64,000 bases of DNA from Geodermatophilus dictyosporus (GTDB taxonomy: Bacteria; Actinomycetota; Actinomycetes; Mycobacteriales; Geodermatophilaceae). A program made the translations under genes and the position numbers. Below, one piece after another: positions 46,596-54,678 of this stretch. The notes under the pieces are model-generated. The model was not told the DNA's origin, made no database searches, and saw nothing but the letters and a program-made list of their open reading frames with translations. Numbering within the stretch: the stretch's first letter is position 1; the number at the start of each line of letters is the position of its first letter. The stretch is taken from the NCBI RefSeq assembly GCF_900115505.1, contig NZ_FOWQ01000006.1, positions 186,001 through 250,000 on the forward strand. The letters run 5' to 3'.

Positions 46596-46625
46596 CCGCA
46601 CGCCCCGACCGAGAAGGACAGCCCG

Positions 46626-46823
46626 ATGACACCGTTGATCAGCATCCTCACCGCCCTCGGGGCGGCGCTGCGCGACCGGCTCCGCGCGGTCCGCGCCCAG
46701 CCGGAGCGGGGCTCCTTGTCGGTCGAGCAGGTGATCATCACCGTCGCCCTCATCGGCATCGCCGTCGCCCTGGTGGCCGTGATCGCCAACGCCGTCACCT
46801 CCCGCTCGTCCTCCATCCAGTAG
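46626..46823 (+). CDS. Flp-type pilin
   Basis: A 65-residue small pilin precursor. The processing site is G|SLSVE with glutamate at position +5, followed by a hydrophobic helix 'QVIITVALIGIAVALVAVIA' and a short polar tail. The leader before it is unusually long for a Flp pilin (about 29 residues, 'LTALGAALRDRLRAVRAQPE'). The ATG at 46626 has AGAAGGA upstream, the clearest ribosome site of the operon, which fits a highly made pilin. It is presumably the main pilus subunit. Confidence 0.82.
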   Translation: MTPLISILTALGAALRDRLRAVRAQPERGSLSVEQVIITVALIGIAVALVAVIANAVTSRSSSIQ

Positions 46824-46830
46824 CGCTCCC

Positions 46831-47295
46831 GTGGTCCCCTCCGCCGGCTCCCGCGGGCCCACCCCGCCGTCGCGGTCCGGCCGTGCCCGGGGCAGCCGGA
46901 CCGGCGGCGCGGCGGGTGGACGGCTGTCGGGGGAGCGCGGCGCGGCGTCGGTGGAGCTGGCGGTCACCTTTCCCGTGGTGCTCCTGCTGGTGATGACGCT
47001 CATCCAGGGGGCGCTGTGGTTCTACGCCCGCTCCCTCGCGCTCGGGGCCGCCCAGGAGGGCGCCCGCGAGGGCCGAGTCCAGCCCGCCTCCACCGCCCGC
47101 GCCCAGTCGGCCGCCGAGGGCTTCCTCGACCAGACCGCCTCCGACCTGCTCACCGGACGCGACGTGACGGTGAACGGCTCGCCGGCCACCATCTCGGTGA
47201 CCGTGACCGGCACCTCGCTGAGCCTGTTCCCCGGCCTGTCCGGCTGGTCGGTCACCCAGACCGCCGTCGGCCCCGTCGAACGGCCCGCCCCATGA
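46831..47295 (+). CDS. TadE-like pseudopilin
   Basis: A 154-residue protein with a Ser/Arg/Gly-rich leader, then 'ERGAASVELAVTFPVVLLLV', a type IV prepilin-like site with the +5 glutamate and a membrane helix, and an outer domain ('LGAAQEGAREGRVQPASTA'). TadE-like proteins are minor pilins needed for Flp pili. The GTG at 46831 is seven bases after the pilin stop; its end overlaps the next gene by ATGA. Confidence 0.85.
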   Translation: MVPSAGSRGPTPPSRSGRARGSRTGGAAGGRLSGERGAASVELAVTFPVVLLLVMTLIQGALWFYARSLALGAAQEGAREGRVQPASTARAQSAAEGFLDQTASDLLTGRDVTVNGSPATISVTVTGTSLSLFPGLSGWSVTQTAVGPVERPAP

Positions 47296-47717
47296 GCGCT
47301 GAGACGGGGGAGCGGGGAGCGGTGTCGGTGGAGCTGGCGCTGCTGGCCCCGGCGCTGCTGCTGCTGCTGTCCTTCGCGGTCTTCGCCGGACGGACCCAGA
47401 TCGCCGAGGGCGCCGTGCAGGAGGCCGCCCGCGCCGCCGCCCGGGAGGCCTCCCTCGCCCGTGACCCCGCCACCGCCGCCGCCCTGGCCGGCGCGCAGGC
47501 CGAGCAGACCCTGGCCGCCCAGGACCTGCGCTGCCAGACCACCAGCGTCGACGTCGACACCGCCGGGTTCTCCGCGCCGCCCGGCCAGCCCGGCGACGTC
47601 ACCGTCACCATTGCCTGCGCCGTCGGCATGGCCGATCTGCTGGCGCCGGGCCTGCCCGGATCGGTGACCGTCGAGGCGGTCTTCACCAGCCCCGTCGACG
47701 CCTACCGCGAACGATGA
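47292..47717 (+). CDS. TadE/TadF-like pseudopilin
   Basis: A 141-residue protein with a short leader and 'ERGAVSVELALLAPALLLLL', the TadE signature with glutamate at +5, followed by 'AEGAVQEAARAAAREASLAR' and an outer domain with two cysteines. It overlaps both neighbours by ATGA. It is most likely the second minor pilin of the system. Confidence 0.85.
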   Translation: MSAETGERGAVSVELALLAPALLLLLSFAVFAGRTQIAEGAVQEAARAAAREASLARDPATAAALAGAQAEQTLAAQDLRCQTTSVDVDTAGFSAPPGQPGDVTVTIACAVGMADLLAPGLPGSVTVEAVFTSPVDAYRER

Positions 47718-48154
47718 GCACGCGACAGCACCTCGGGCGGGTGCACTCCGAGCGGGGGGCGATCAGCGTCTTCCTCGCCGTCCTCGTGCCCGGGCTGCTG
47801 CTGATCATCGGTCTGGCCGTCGACGGCGGCGCCAAGGTGGCCGCCACCCAGCGCGCCAACGCCGTCGCCGACGAGGCCGCCCGCGCGGGCGGCCAGGCGC
47901 TCGACGTCGCCGCCGCGCTCGCCGGGGAGATCCGGGTTGACCCGGCCGCCGCGGTCGCCGCTGCGCAGGACTACCTGGACCGCAACGCCGTGGCCGGCGC
48001 GGTGACCGTCGTCGACGGCGACACCCTGCAGGTGACCACCACCCTCACCGAGCCCACCACCTTCCTCGGCCTGATCGGCATCGCCACCCTGACCGTCGAG
48101 GGCACCGGCACCGCGGACCTGATCACCGCCGAGAACGGAGGAGCCGGCCCATGA
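47714..48154 (+). CDS. TadG-like pilus-associated protein
   Basis: A 146-residue protein beginning 'HSERGAISVFLAVLVPGLLL' with one membrane helix. It then has the TadG-like region 'GLAVDGGAKVAATQRANAVA' and 'DEAARAGGQALDVAAAL'. In place of the +5 glutamate of its two neighbours it has phenylalanine, so processing or assembly may differ. It lacks the large von Willebrand domain of long TadG proteins. ATGA overlaps on both sides. Confidence 0.82.
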   Translation: MSTRQHLGRVHSERGAISVFLAVLVPGLLLIIGLAVDGGAKVAATQRANAVADEAARAGGQALDVAAALAGEIRVDPAAAVAAAQDYLDRNAVAGAVTVVDGDTLQVTTTLTEPTTFLGLIGIATLTVEGTGTADLITAENGGAGP

Positions 48155-51100
48155 CCGCGTCACCTCGCCCCCTCGATCCGCTGCGGCGCGCGTCCGCCCT
48201 CGTGCTCCTGGTGATCGGCGTCGCCGGCGTCCCCGTCGGCCTGTGGCGGCTCGGCGGCGCGTACCTGCCCGAGCGGTTGCCCTCCTGGGCGCAGGTCACC
48301 GCCGCCCTGAGCGGACCGGACACCGGCGCGCTGTTCCTCGGGCTGCTGGTCGCGGTCGGCTGGGCCGCGTGGGCGCTCTTCGCCGTGTCGGTGGCCGTCG
48401 AGCTGATCGCCCAGCTCTGGGATCTCCCGCCGCTACGGCTGCCTGGCCTCGCCGCGCCGCAGCAGCTGGCCGGCCTCCTGGTGGCCGCTGTCGTCGGTGT
48501 CGGCGGCGCACCGCTGCTCGCCGGCCCGGCGCTGGCCGACCCACCGGTCGTCGCCGAGCAGCCGACCGAGGAGCCTCCGCCGGCGCCCGCTCCGGCGCCG
48601 GAGAGCCAGCCGGCTGCACCCGCCGCGGCCGGGCCCGTCTACACGGTGCAGCCGCGGGACACCCTGGGTCGCATCGCCGCCCGGCACCTGGGTGACTGGG
48701 CGCGGTTCGAGGAGATCCTCGAGCTCAACCGGGGCCGACTCCAAGCCGACGGCGGTGCGCTCTCCGACCCGGGGATCATCCGACCCGGGTGGATCCTCGT
48801 GCTTCCTCCCGACGCCACCGTCGCGGCGGCCGGGCCGACCGCCGGAGAGGTGGTCGTCCAGCCGGGCGAGACCCTCGCCGACATCGCCGAGCGGCACGGC
48901 CTAAACAGCTGGCAGCCGATCTTCGACCTCAACGCCGGCGAGCCGACGCCCGGCGGCGCCCGGTTCACCGATCCCGACCTGATCCGCCCCGGCCAGGTCC
49001 TCGACCTCCCACCCGCCGATGCACCGGCCCCCGCGCCGGTCCCCCCGATCGAGCCCGAGCAACCGGCGCCGGCCCGGCCGCGCGAGAACGAGCCCACCGC
49101 GCCCACCTCACCGCCGCCGTCACCGGCTCCGGCGACGACGGCGAGCCCATCCGGTGACACAGGTCCTGATCCGGCGGCCGAGGCCGAGGTGCCGGACACC
49201 GACGAGGACCAGCCTGCGTCTGAGCTGGCGATCGTGCTCAGCGGCGGCGGAGCCCTGCTCGCCGCAGGCCTCGGCGCCGCCTGGCTCACCCACCGCCGGC
49301 AGCGCCTGCGTCGCCGCCGTCCCGGCCGCAGGCTCGCGGCCTTGCCGGCCGGGCTCTCCGCCACACAGGCGGCGGTCACTGCCGCGGCCGGTGCCGGCCG
49401 GGCCGACTACGCGGCGCTCGACCGGGCCCTGCGCGGCCTGGCGGTGCTGATCTCCGAGGAGCCCGACGGCCGGCTTCCCGACGTCGTCGCCGCCCGGCTC
49501 GACGGCGATCGCCTGGACCTGCGGCTGCACGCCACCACCGACCGACTGCCGCCCGGGCCGTGGACCGCGGACGAGACGGGCCTCTGGTGGTCCCTAGAGC
49601 TGGGCGAGGACCCGGACATCGGCCCCGACGAGGCCCGCGGCCGCCTGGCGCCGTTCCCGACGCTGGTCACCCTCGGCACCGAGGGCGGGCGACGCTGGCT
49701 GCTCGACCTGGAGCGTGTCGGCGTCCTGCGGGTGACCGGTCCGGCGGACCGGTGCGAGGACTTCGCCCGGCATCTGGCCGCCGAGCTCGCCGTCAACGGC
49801 TGGTCGGACCTGCTCACCGTCACCACCGTCGGCTTCGGTGAGGAACTCGTCGACCTCGCCCCCGATCGGATGCAGCCGGTCGAGGCCTCCTCTACTGCCG
49901 ACCTACAGACCGAGTTGACAAAAGGCGTCGACCGCGACGGCGAGGACGTGCTGGCGGGGCGGCTGCACGCGGCGACCGGAACCGGCTGGATGCCGCACGT
50001 CGTCCTCGCTCCGCATCAGCCGGACAGTGACCAGATCGCCGAATCAGCGAGCGCGCTCGAAGGTCGTAAGGAGCGCACTCCGACCGTCGTCGTGCTCGCT
50101 ATCGAGCCGACGCAGGGGAGGGACGACTGGCTGCTCACGCTGACCGAGGACGGGTCGCTGCTCGTTCCCGCACTCGACCTGCAGCTACCGGCGCCGCAGT
50201 TGACCGCCCAGCAGGCCCGCGACATCGCCACGCTGCTGGCCTTCGAGCGCGACACCGCAGACCAGCCCATCCCCGCCGCCGAGGGCGAGCGACCCTGGCA
50301 GGCACACACGGACGCCGGCGGCGCCCTGCGCGACGAGGTGCTCCTGCGCGGGAGCGACGAGTCCCCCGGGCCCGCTTCCCTGCACGGGTCAACCCGACAC
50401 CGCTCATCAGCTGCGCAGGACAACTCCGCGCCAGCGCAGCCGGCCAGGGGCGGAGCATCTGCTGGGCCCACGGCCGACGACGTGGCATCGCTCGACCTCC
50501 CTCGGGCGACCGGATTGCGGCAGAGGATCGAGAACGACCTGGAGCAACTCGACCGCGACCTCGCCGATTGGTGGGATCCCGACTGCACCCGGCCGCGCCT
50601 GACCTTGCTCGGCCCGGTCACGCTGCGCGCGCACGGCAACGAGCAAGCCGTCGCCAGGTCCGGGCTGCGCCGCCGCTACGAGGAGACGATCGCGTACCTC
50701 GCCACCCGCCCGCACGGCGCGACCGTCGACGAAGCCGCCACTGCCCTGCAGCCGGCCCGCGGTGGCAGGACCGACCCGGCCAGCGCACGTGCCTACGTGC
50801 ACCGGATCACCGCCGGCGCCCGCGCCTGGCTCGGTACCGACCCCGCCACCGGCGACAAGCACCTCAGCCCCGGCCACCGTGGCCCTTACACGTTGACCAA
50901 CGTCCTCGTCGACGCCGATCTCTTCCGTCAGTTGCGCGCCCGCGCCGCCGTGCGCGGCAGTGACGGCATGCCCGACCTGTTGGCCGCCTTGCAGCTGGTG
51001 TCCGGACAGCCCTTTGCCCAACGTCCCAGCGGCTACGAGTGGCTCGACGGGCTGGACCTCACCCTCACTGCGGCCATCTGCGACGTCGCCCACCAGGTCA

Positions 51101-51360
51101 TCACAGCAGCACTCGCTCATGACGACCTGGACGCCGCCCGGACCGCCAGCGCCACCGCGCTGCTCGTCGCGCCCGACGACGAGAGGGTCCTGCTCGACGC
51201 CATCTGCGTCGCCTACCGCGGAGGCAACCGCGCCGAAGCCGAGACCTACGTCGCGCGCATCGTCGACGTCCATGACGGCGACGACGAGATGGACCTACCC
51301 CTCAGCACCGCCGAGGCCATCAACCGCGCTCGCCGTCAGTATCTCGATCGCGCCTCATAA
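48151..51360 (+). CDS. large membrane protein with two LysM domains and a BTAD-like C-terminus
   Basis: A 1069-residue protein closing the Tad operon. Membrane helices lie near residues 14-36, 59-86 and 104-124. An outer part follows with two LysM domains (162-220 'YTVQPRDTLGRIAARH', 232-288 'VVVQPGETLADIAERH') separated and followed by Pro-rich linkers, then a fourth helix near 359-379. The remaining 680 residues are cytoplasmic and end in a bacterial transcriptional activator-like (BTAD/TPR) domain ('LTLLGPVTLRAHGNEQ', 'ALQLVSGQPFAQRPSGYEWL', 'RIVDVHDGDDEMDLPLS'). LysM domains bind peptidoglycan, so the protein could couple the wall to a signal inside. The ATG overlaps the TadG-like stop. 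Confidence 0.85.
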   Translation: MTASPRPLDPLRRASALVLLVIGVAGVPVGLWRLGGAYLPERLPSWAQVTAALSGPDTGALFLGLLVAVGWAAWALFAVSVAVELIAQLWDLPPLRLPGLAAPQQLAGLLVAAVVGVGGAPLLAGPALADPPVVAEQPTEEPPPAPAPAPESQPAAPAAAGPVYTVQPRDTLGRIAARHLGDWARFEEILELNRGRLQADGGALSDPGIIRPGWILVLPPDATVAAAGPTAGEVVVQPGETLADIAERHGLNSWQPIFDLNAGEPTPGGARFTDPDLIRPGQVLDLPPADAPAPAPVPPIEPEQPAPARPRENEPTAPTSPPPSPAPATTASPSGDTGPDPAAEAEVPDTDEDQPASELAIVLSGGGALLAAGLGAAWLTHRRQRLRRRRPGRRLAALPAGLSATQAAVTAAAGAGRADYAALDRALRGLAVLISEEPDGRLPDVVAARLDGDRLDLRLHATTDRLPPGPWTADETGLWWSLELGEDPDIGPDEARGRLAPFPTLVTLGTEGGRRWLLDLERVGVLRVTGPADRCEDFARHLAAELAVNGWSDLLTVTTVGFGEELVDLAPDRMQPVEASSTADLQTELTKGVDRDGEDVLAGRLHAATGTGWMPHVVLAPHQPDSDQIAESASALEGRKERTPTVVVLAIEPTQGRDDWLLTLTEDGSLLVPALDLQLPAPQLTAQQARDIATLLAFERDTADQPIPAAEGERPWQAHTDAGGALRDEVLLRGSDESPGPASLHGSTRHRSSAAQDNSAPAQPARGGASAGPTADDVASLDLPRATGLRQRIENDLEQLDRDLADWWDPDCTRPRLTLLGPVTLRAHGNEQAVARSGLRRRYEETIAYLATRPHGATVDEAATALQPARGGRTDPASARAYVHRITAGARAWLGTDPATGDKHLSPGHRGPYTLTNVLVDADLFRQLRARAAVRGSDGMPDLLAALQLVSGQPFAQRPSGYEWLDGLDLTLTAAICDVAHQVITAALAHDDLDAARTASATALLVAPDDERVLLDAICVAYRGGNRAEAETYVARIVDVHDGDDEMDLPLSTAEAINRARRQYLDRAS

Positions 51361-51434
51361 GACACATGCACGCGACCGGACGGATGCCCGGCCGGTGTAG
51401 CCGCCCGGGCGCCCAGCTCTACTAGCTTCAGCAG

Positions 51435-51946
51435 ATGTTGGCGAACATGCGGAAGACGGCCCGGCGGTACCTCTCAAAGTCGTCAGGACTGCGGCCGCTG
51501 TCCTACGGGCGCTGGGCGCTTATTACCGGCGCGGCTGTGCTCGCCAGCGGTGCCGTCGTGGCGCTGGCTGTCACGTTCGGCCGGGATGAGTCGGGCACGC
51601 AGGCGGCGGCTGTCCCGCGACGCCAACCGCGGAAGCCCGTCCAGCCGCTGGGCTCCGTGACCTTCCGCATGACGCGTTCGTCGGGTCGCCATACGTCCAT
51701 GTCTTCCCCGGCGTCGGCTCGGATGACCTGATGGGCAGCGGGACCTTATGGATGGTCGGACACCACCACCCGGCCGTCTGCCGGACGACGGGCCGGGTGG
51801 TGGTGTCCGACCCGAGCGTCGGCGAGCGGGCGCGGCAGGTCGACGTCTGGGTGCAGGTCATCGGCTCGCGCGGGCTGACGCAGTACGCGCCGCTCACCTA
51901 CGGCGAGATCGCGGCCAATGACCTCGACCGGCTGCCGAGCTGCTGA
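51435..51946 (+). pseudogene. membrane protein gene with a probable frameshift
   Basis: The first frame (ATG 51435) encodes a basic start, one membrane helix ('WALITGAAVLASGAVVALAV') and then loses its protein look. A second frame is coding-like from about 51610 ('DAFVGSPYVHVFPGVGSDDL', 'VGERARQVDVWVQVIG', 'YGEIAANDLDRLPSC') to the TGA at 51946. Joined, they give one exported or membrane-anchored protein of about 170 residues. Alternatively the second part starts at ATG 51731, whose first base overlaps the first stop (TGATG), as a coupled gene. A related fragment lies at 54126-54264. Confidence 0.5.
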
Positions 51947-52082
51947 GGCAGGAGGACACGTAACCGAGGGGACAAACTTGCGGAGCGGTGCGTGTCGGGG
52001 GAGACGGCAGCGGTCAGCAGCCCCTAAGTTCGCGCCGCCTGGCACCACTGGCGCCAGGATCGCAACCGACACGGGGGTCCTC

Positions 52083-54077
52083 ATGGGTCTGCGCCGCGCT
52101 TGCCTCAGCCTGATGGCCTCCAGCGCGGCGGCGGCCGCATTCTTCTCGCCGGTGGCCGCGACAGCGGACACCGTGCCGGGCACCCTTCCCGAGTCCCTGA
52201 GCGAAGCGCCGCAGGCCTTCTCAACGCAGGCAGCCGACAGCTCGCCGCAGGGGTTGCAGGTCATCGTCAACGAGCGTGGGCGCATCTCCACCTCCTCCGA
52301 CGCCGCTGGGCTTATAGGCACAACCGGCTCATTGACCATTGACAAGCCAAGTGGCGCCACGGTCCGCAGGGCAGTGTTGCTGGCGGCATCCACCGGCGGA
52401 CGGGGCCCGATGCAGGGTGAGATCACGCTTGATGGAGCGCCGGTGGCGCTCGGCCATGAGACCGCCTCGTACATCGGGTCAAGCAACTACTGGGCCGATG
52501 TAACGTCCGCCGTCAAGGCCAAGCTGGACACTGCGCCGGCCGGCGCCGTCTCCTTCACGCTCGGGGAAAGCGCCTCGGGGTCGCTTGATGGCGAAATCCT
52601 CAGCGTCATCTTCAACGACCCTAACCAGGGCGCCGACCGGTCGGTGACCTTCCTCTTCGGTGCCACCCAGACGGCCGGCGACAACTTCACCCTGCAGCTG
52701 TCCGGTCCGATCGATCCGCTGGCGCCGAGCACGATCGCCCAGATGTCGCTGGGAATTTCCTACGGGTACCAGAGCGACGGCATACAGCAGTACAGCACGG
52801 TTGACGTCAACGGTCGGCGGCTGACGTCATCGGCCGGCGGCGAGGACGACGGTCAAGGATCCGACGGCGCCCTGATCACCGTCGGCGGCCATGGCGACCT
52901 GCCCTTCAATGCCGACGCGCAGCTGCCTCCATCCGGGCCGCGCTCGGACGATGAGCTGTACGACCTCAAGCCCTTCGTGCGGGCTGGCGACACGGCCATC
53001 AACGTGACGACCGCCAACCCGTCGAACGACGACAACATCTTCTTTGCGATGTTCATGACCAACCCGCCGGTGACCGACGTCATCACGCCGGGCGACCCGC
53101 AGCTCGGCCCCTTCAAGTACGTCGCGCTGGGCGATTCCTTCTCGGCGGGCGAAGGCGTCGAGCCATTCTTCGAGCCGAACAACAAGTGCCACCGCTCGAC
53201 ACAGGCGTACTCGACGCTGGTGCAGGTCCCCGGTGCCGACGCCACGCTCCAAGAGCTGAGCCGCAACCCGGACACCGGCGTGGCCTGGGGCTTCCAGGCG
53301 TGCAGCGGAGCGGAGGCCCGCAACCTGCTTAATGACGGAGCCGGACGCTACGGCGACCCGCTCGGTCAGCTGGAGCTGAACCGCTCCGCTGATACCGGCA
53401 ACGCCAACGACCTGCCGGTCGACGCGGATACGGATCTAGTCACCGTGACGATCGGCGGCAACGACGCCTCCTTCGCGGACATCGTGACCTTCTGCGCCAC
53501 CACCCCCAACTGCCAGACCGCCCGCTACCAGGGCAAGACGTTGGACCAGTTCCAGCGTGAGGCGCGCGACCGGCTGGCGCCGCAGCTGTCGGCGATTTAC
53601 GCACGGGTCCACGAGCAGGCGCCGCAGGCCCGCATCCTGGTGCTGGGCTATCCGCAGCTTTTCCCAGCGTCGGCTGCCGAGCAGAACTGCGCCAAGCTGC
53701 GCGAGCAGACCGTGTATGTGAGGGCGAGCGCAGCCGGCAGAGGCGCGGTCGTGCCGGTCGCCAACATCGGCTTCACGAACGCTGAGCAGAACGCCATGCG
53801 CCGCTGGACGTCCGAGCTGAACCAAACGATCGCCGACCGGGTCAACCGCGACGGCTCGGGCTACGTTGAGTTCGTCCCCGTTGACGCCGCCTTCGCGGGC
53901 CACGAGGTCTGCGGGAACGCCGGCGAGTGGATCAACGGTCCGACCCTGGCGACGATCGCCTCCATCAGGGGGCGGAGCCCGGTGGCCAATAGCCAGTCAT
54001 TCCACCCAAACGCGGCTGGCCAGGCGGATGGCTACGCCGCGGCGGTCAATGAGCGGTTGGGGCTGCCGCACTTCTAA
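52083..54077 (+). CDS. secreted SGNH/GDSL hydrolase with large N-terminal domain
   Basis: A 664-residue exported enzyme. A Sec signal peptide (about residues 1-29, cleavage near 'AATADT') and an N-terminal beta-rich domain of about 280 residues without a known name come first ('GSLTIDKPSGATVRRAVLLA', 'YIGSSNYWADVTSAV'). The SGNH hydrolase domain follows: nucleophile S352 in 'ALGDSFSAGEG', oxyanion 'GGND' at 458-461, and catalytic H641 in 'SFHPNAAGQ'. It probably hydrolyses esters outside the cell (lipid or carbohydrate). The ATG at 52083 has GGGGGT upstream. It is flanked on both sides by decayed copies of another gene. Confidence 0.88.
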   Translation: MGLRRACLSLMASSAAAAAFFSPVAATADTVPGTLPESLSEAPQAFSTQAADSSPQGLQVIVNERGRISTSSDAAGLIGTTGSLTIDKPSGATVRRAVLLAASTGGRGPMQGEITLDGAPVALGHETASYIGSSNYWADVTSAVKAKLDTAPAGAVSFTLGESASGSLDGEILSVIFNDPNQGADRSVTFLFGATQTAGDNFTLQLSGPIDPLAPSTIAQMSLGISYGYQSDGIQQYSTVDVNGRRLTSSAGGEDDGQGSDGALITVGGHGDLPFNADAQLPPSGPRSDDELYDLKPFVRAGDTAINVTTANPSNDDNIFFAMFMTNPPVTDVITPGDPQLGPFKYVALGDSFSAGEGVEPFFEPNNKCHRSTQAYSTLVQVPGADATLQELSRNPDTGVAWGFQACSGAEARNLLNDGAGRYGDPLGQLELNRSADTGNANDLPVDADTDLVTVTIGGNDASFADIVTFCATTPNCQTARYQGKTLDQFQREARDRLAPQLSAIYARVHEQAPQARILVLGYPQLFPASAAEQNCAKLREQTVYVRASAAGRGAVVPVANIGFTNAEQNAMRRWTSELNQTIADRVNRDGSGYVEFVPVDAAFAGHEVCGNAGEWINGPTLATIASIRGRSPVANSQSFHPNAAGQADGYAAAVNERLGLPHF

Positions 54078-54125
54078 ACCAGCCGACGGCCTGCTACCGG
54101 ATGATCGGCCGGCTGATGCCGGTCC

Positions 54126-54264
54126 GACCCGGACGTCGGAGAGGACCTTCAGCAGTCCGACGTCTGGCTCCGGATCGACGCCCAGCCCGGACGCGACGCC
54201 CTACGCCACGCGGGTCTACGGCGACATCGACCCGGCTGCCCCGGAGCGGTTGCCTCAGTGCTGA
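54126..54264 (+). pseudogene. decayed 3' fragment related to the 51435-51946 gene
   Basis: In one frame bases 54126 onward read 'DPDVGEDLQQSDVWLRIDAQ'. After a one-base shift near 54185 the end reads 'YATRVYGDIDPAAPERLPQC' and a stop at 54264. The gene before the hydrolase ends 'DPSVGERARQVDVWVQVIG' and 'YAPLTYGEIAANDLDRLPSC'. Order, spacing and the final cysteine agree, so this is the tail of a broken paralogue without its start. Confidence 0.55.
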
Positions 54265-54270
54265 GGCGGC

Positions 54271-54492
54271 TCAGGCCGTCATGTCGGCCCGGCAGTCGAC
54301 TGCGGCTGACCAGGCGAACCAGGCGCGACCCCGGGCATCGACCGTCGGGTCGAGCGCCGTAACCGTGAAGGTCGACCAGTCCGGACGCAGCCCTCGGTCA
54401 ATGGCCAGCAGTCGCAGCTGGGCCCGGAGGCCGGCAGCGGCGCGCCCGGGCTGATTGAAGGGCAACGCGGCGGTGGCCGACAGGACGGGCAT
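54271..54492 (-). CDS. small hypothetical protein
   Basis: A 73-residue soluble protein beginning MPVLSATAALPFNQPG, with 'GLRAQLRLLAIDRGLRPDWS' and 'ARGRAWFAWSAAVDC'. The strand-helix-strand look and the codon use favour a real gene, similar in style to small actinobacterial proteins of unknown function, but no family can be named. It is convergent to the decayed fragment, whose stop is six bases away, and divergent from the type I restriction operon. No strong ribosome site precedes the ATG at 54492. Confidence 0.45.
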   Translation of the reverse strand: MPVLSATAALPFNQPGRAAAGLRAQLRLLAIDRGLRPDWSTFTVTALDPTVDARGRAWFAWSAAVDCRADMTA

Positions 54493-54678
54493 GGCACCAG
54501 CGTCACGGACGGATCATGCGGCTGATAGCCCGGTTGCCGTTGGCCTCCCACCGTTGAGTAGGGCTGGCAGCCACGCCGCGAGCCTCAATAGCCCAGAAAC
54601 GTCTCACCATTATGTTAAGATGGGATAAATGTCTGGCCAGTCATTCCTCACCATTACGGCACGACGTCAGGGGTTCCA
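54493..54678 (+). promoter_or_regulatory. AT-rich promoter region of the hsd operon with a direct repeat
   Basis: The stretch 54600-54660 is much richer in A and T than its surroundings and has -10-like hexamers (TAAGAT, GATAAAT). A ten-base direct repeat CTCACCATTA occurs at 54603-54612 and 54647-54656, 44 bases apart, a possible regulator site. The first gene starts with GTG at 54679 after AGGGG. Confidence 0.5.
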
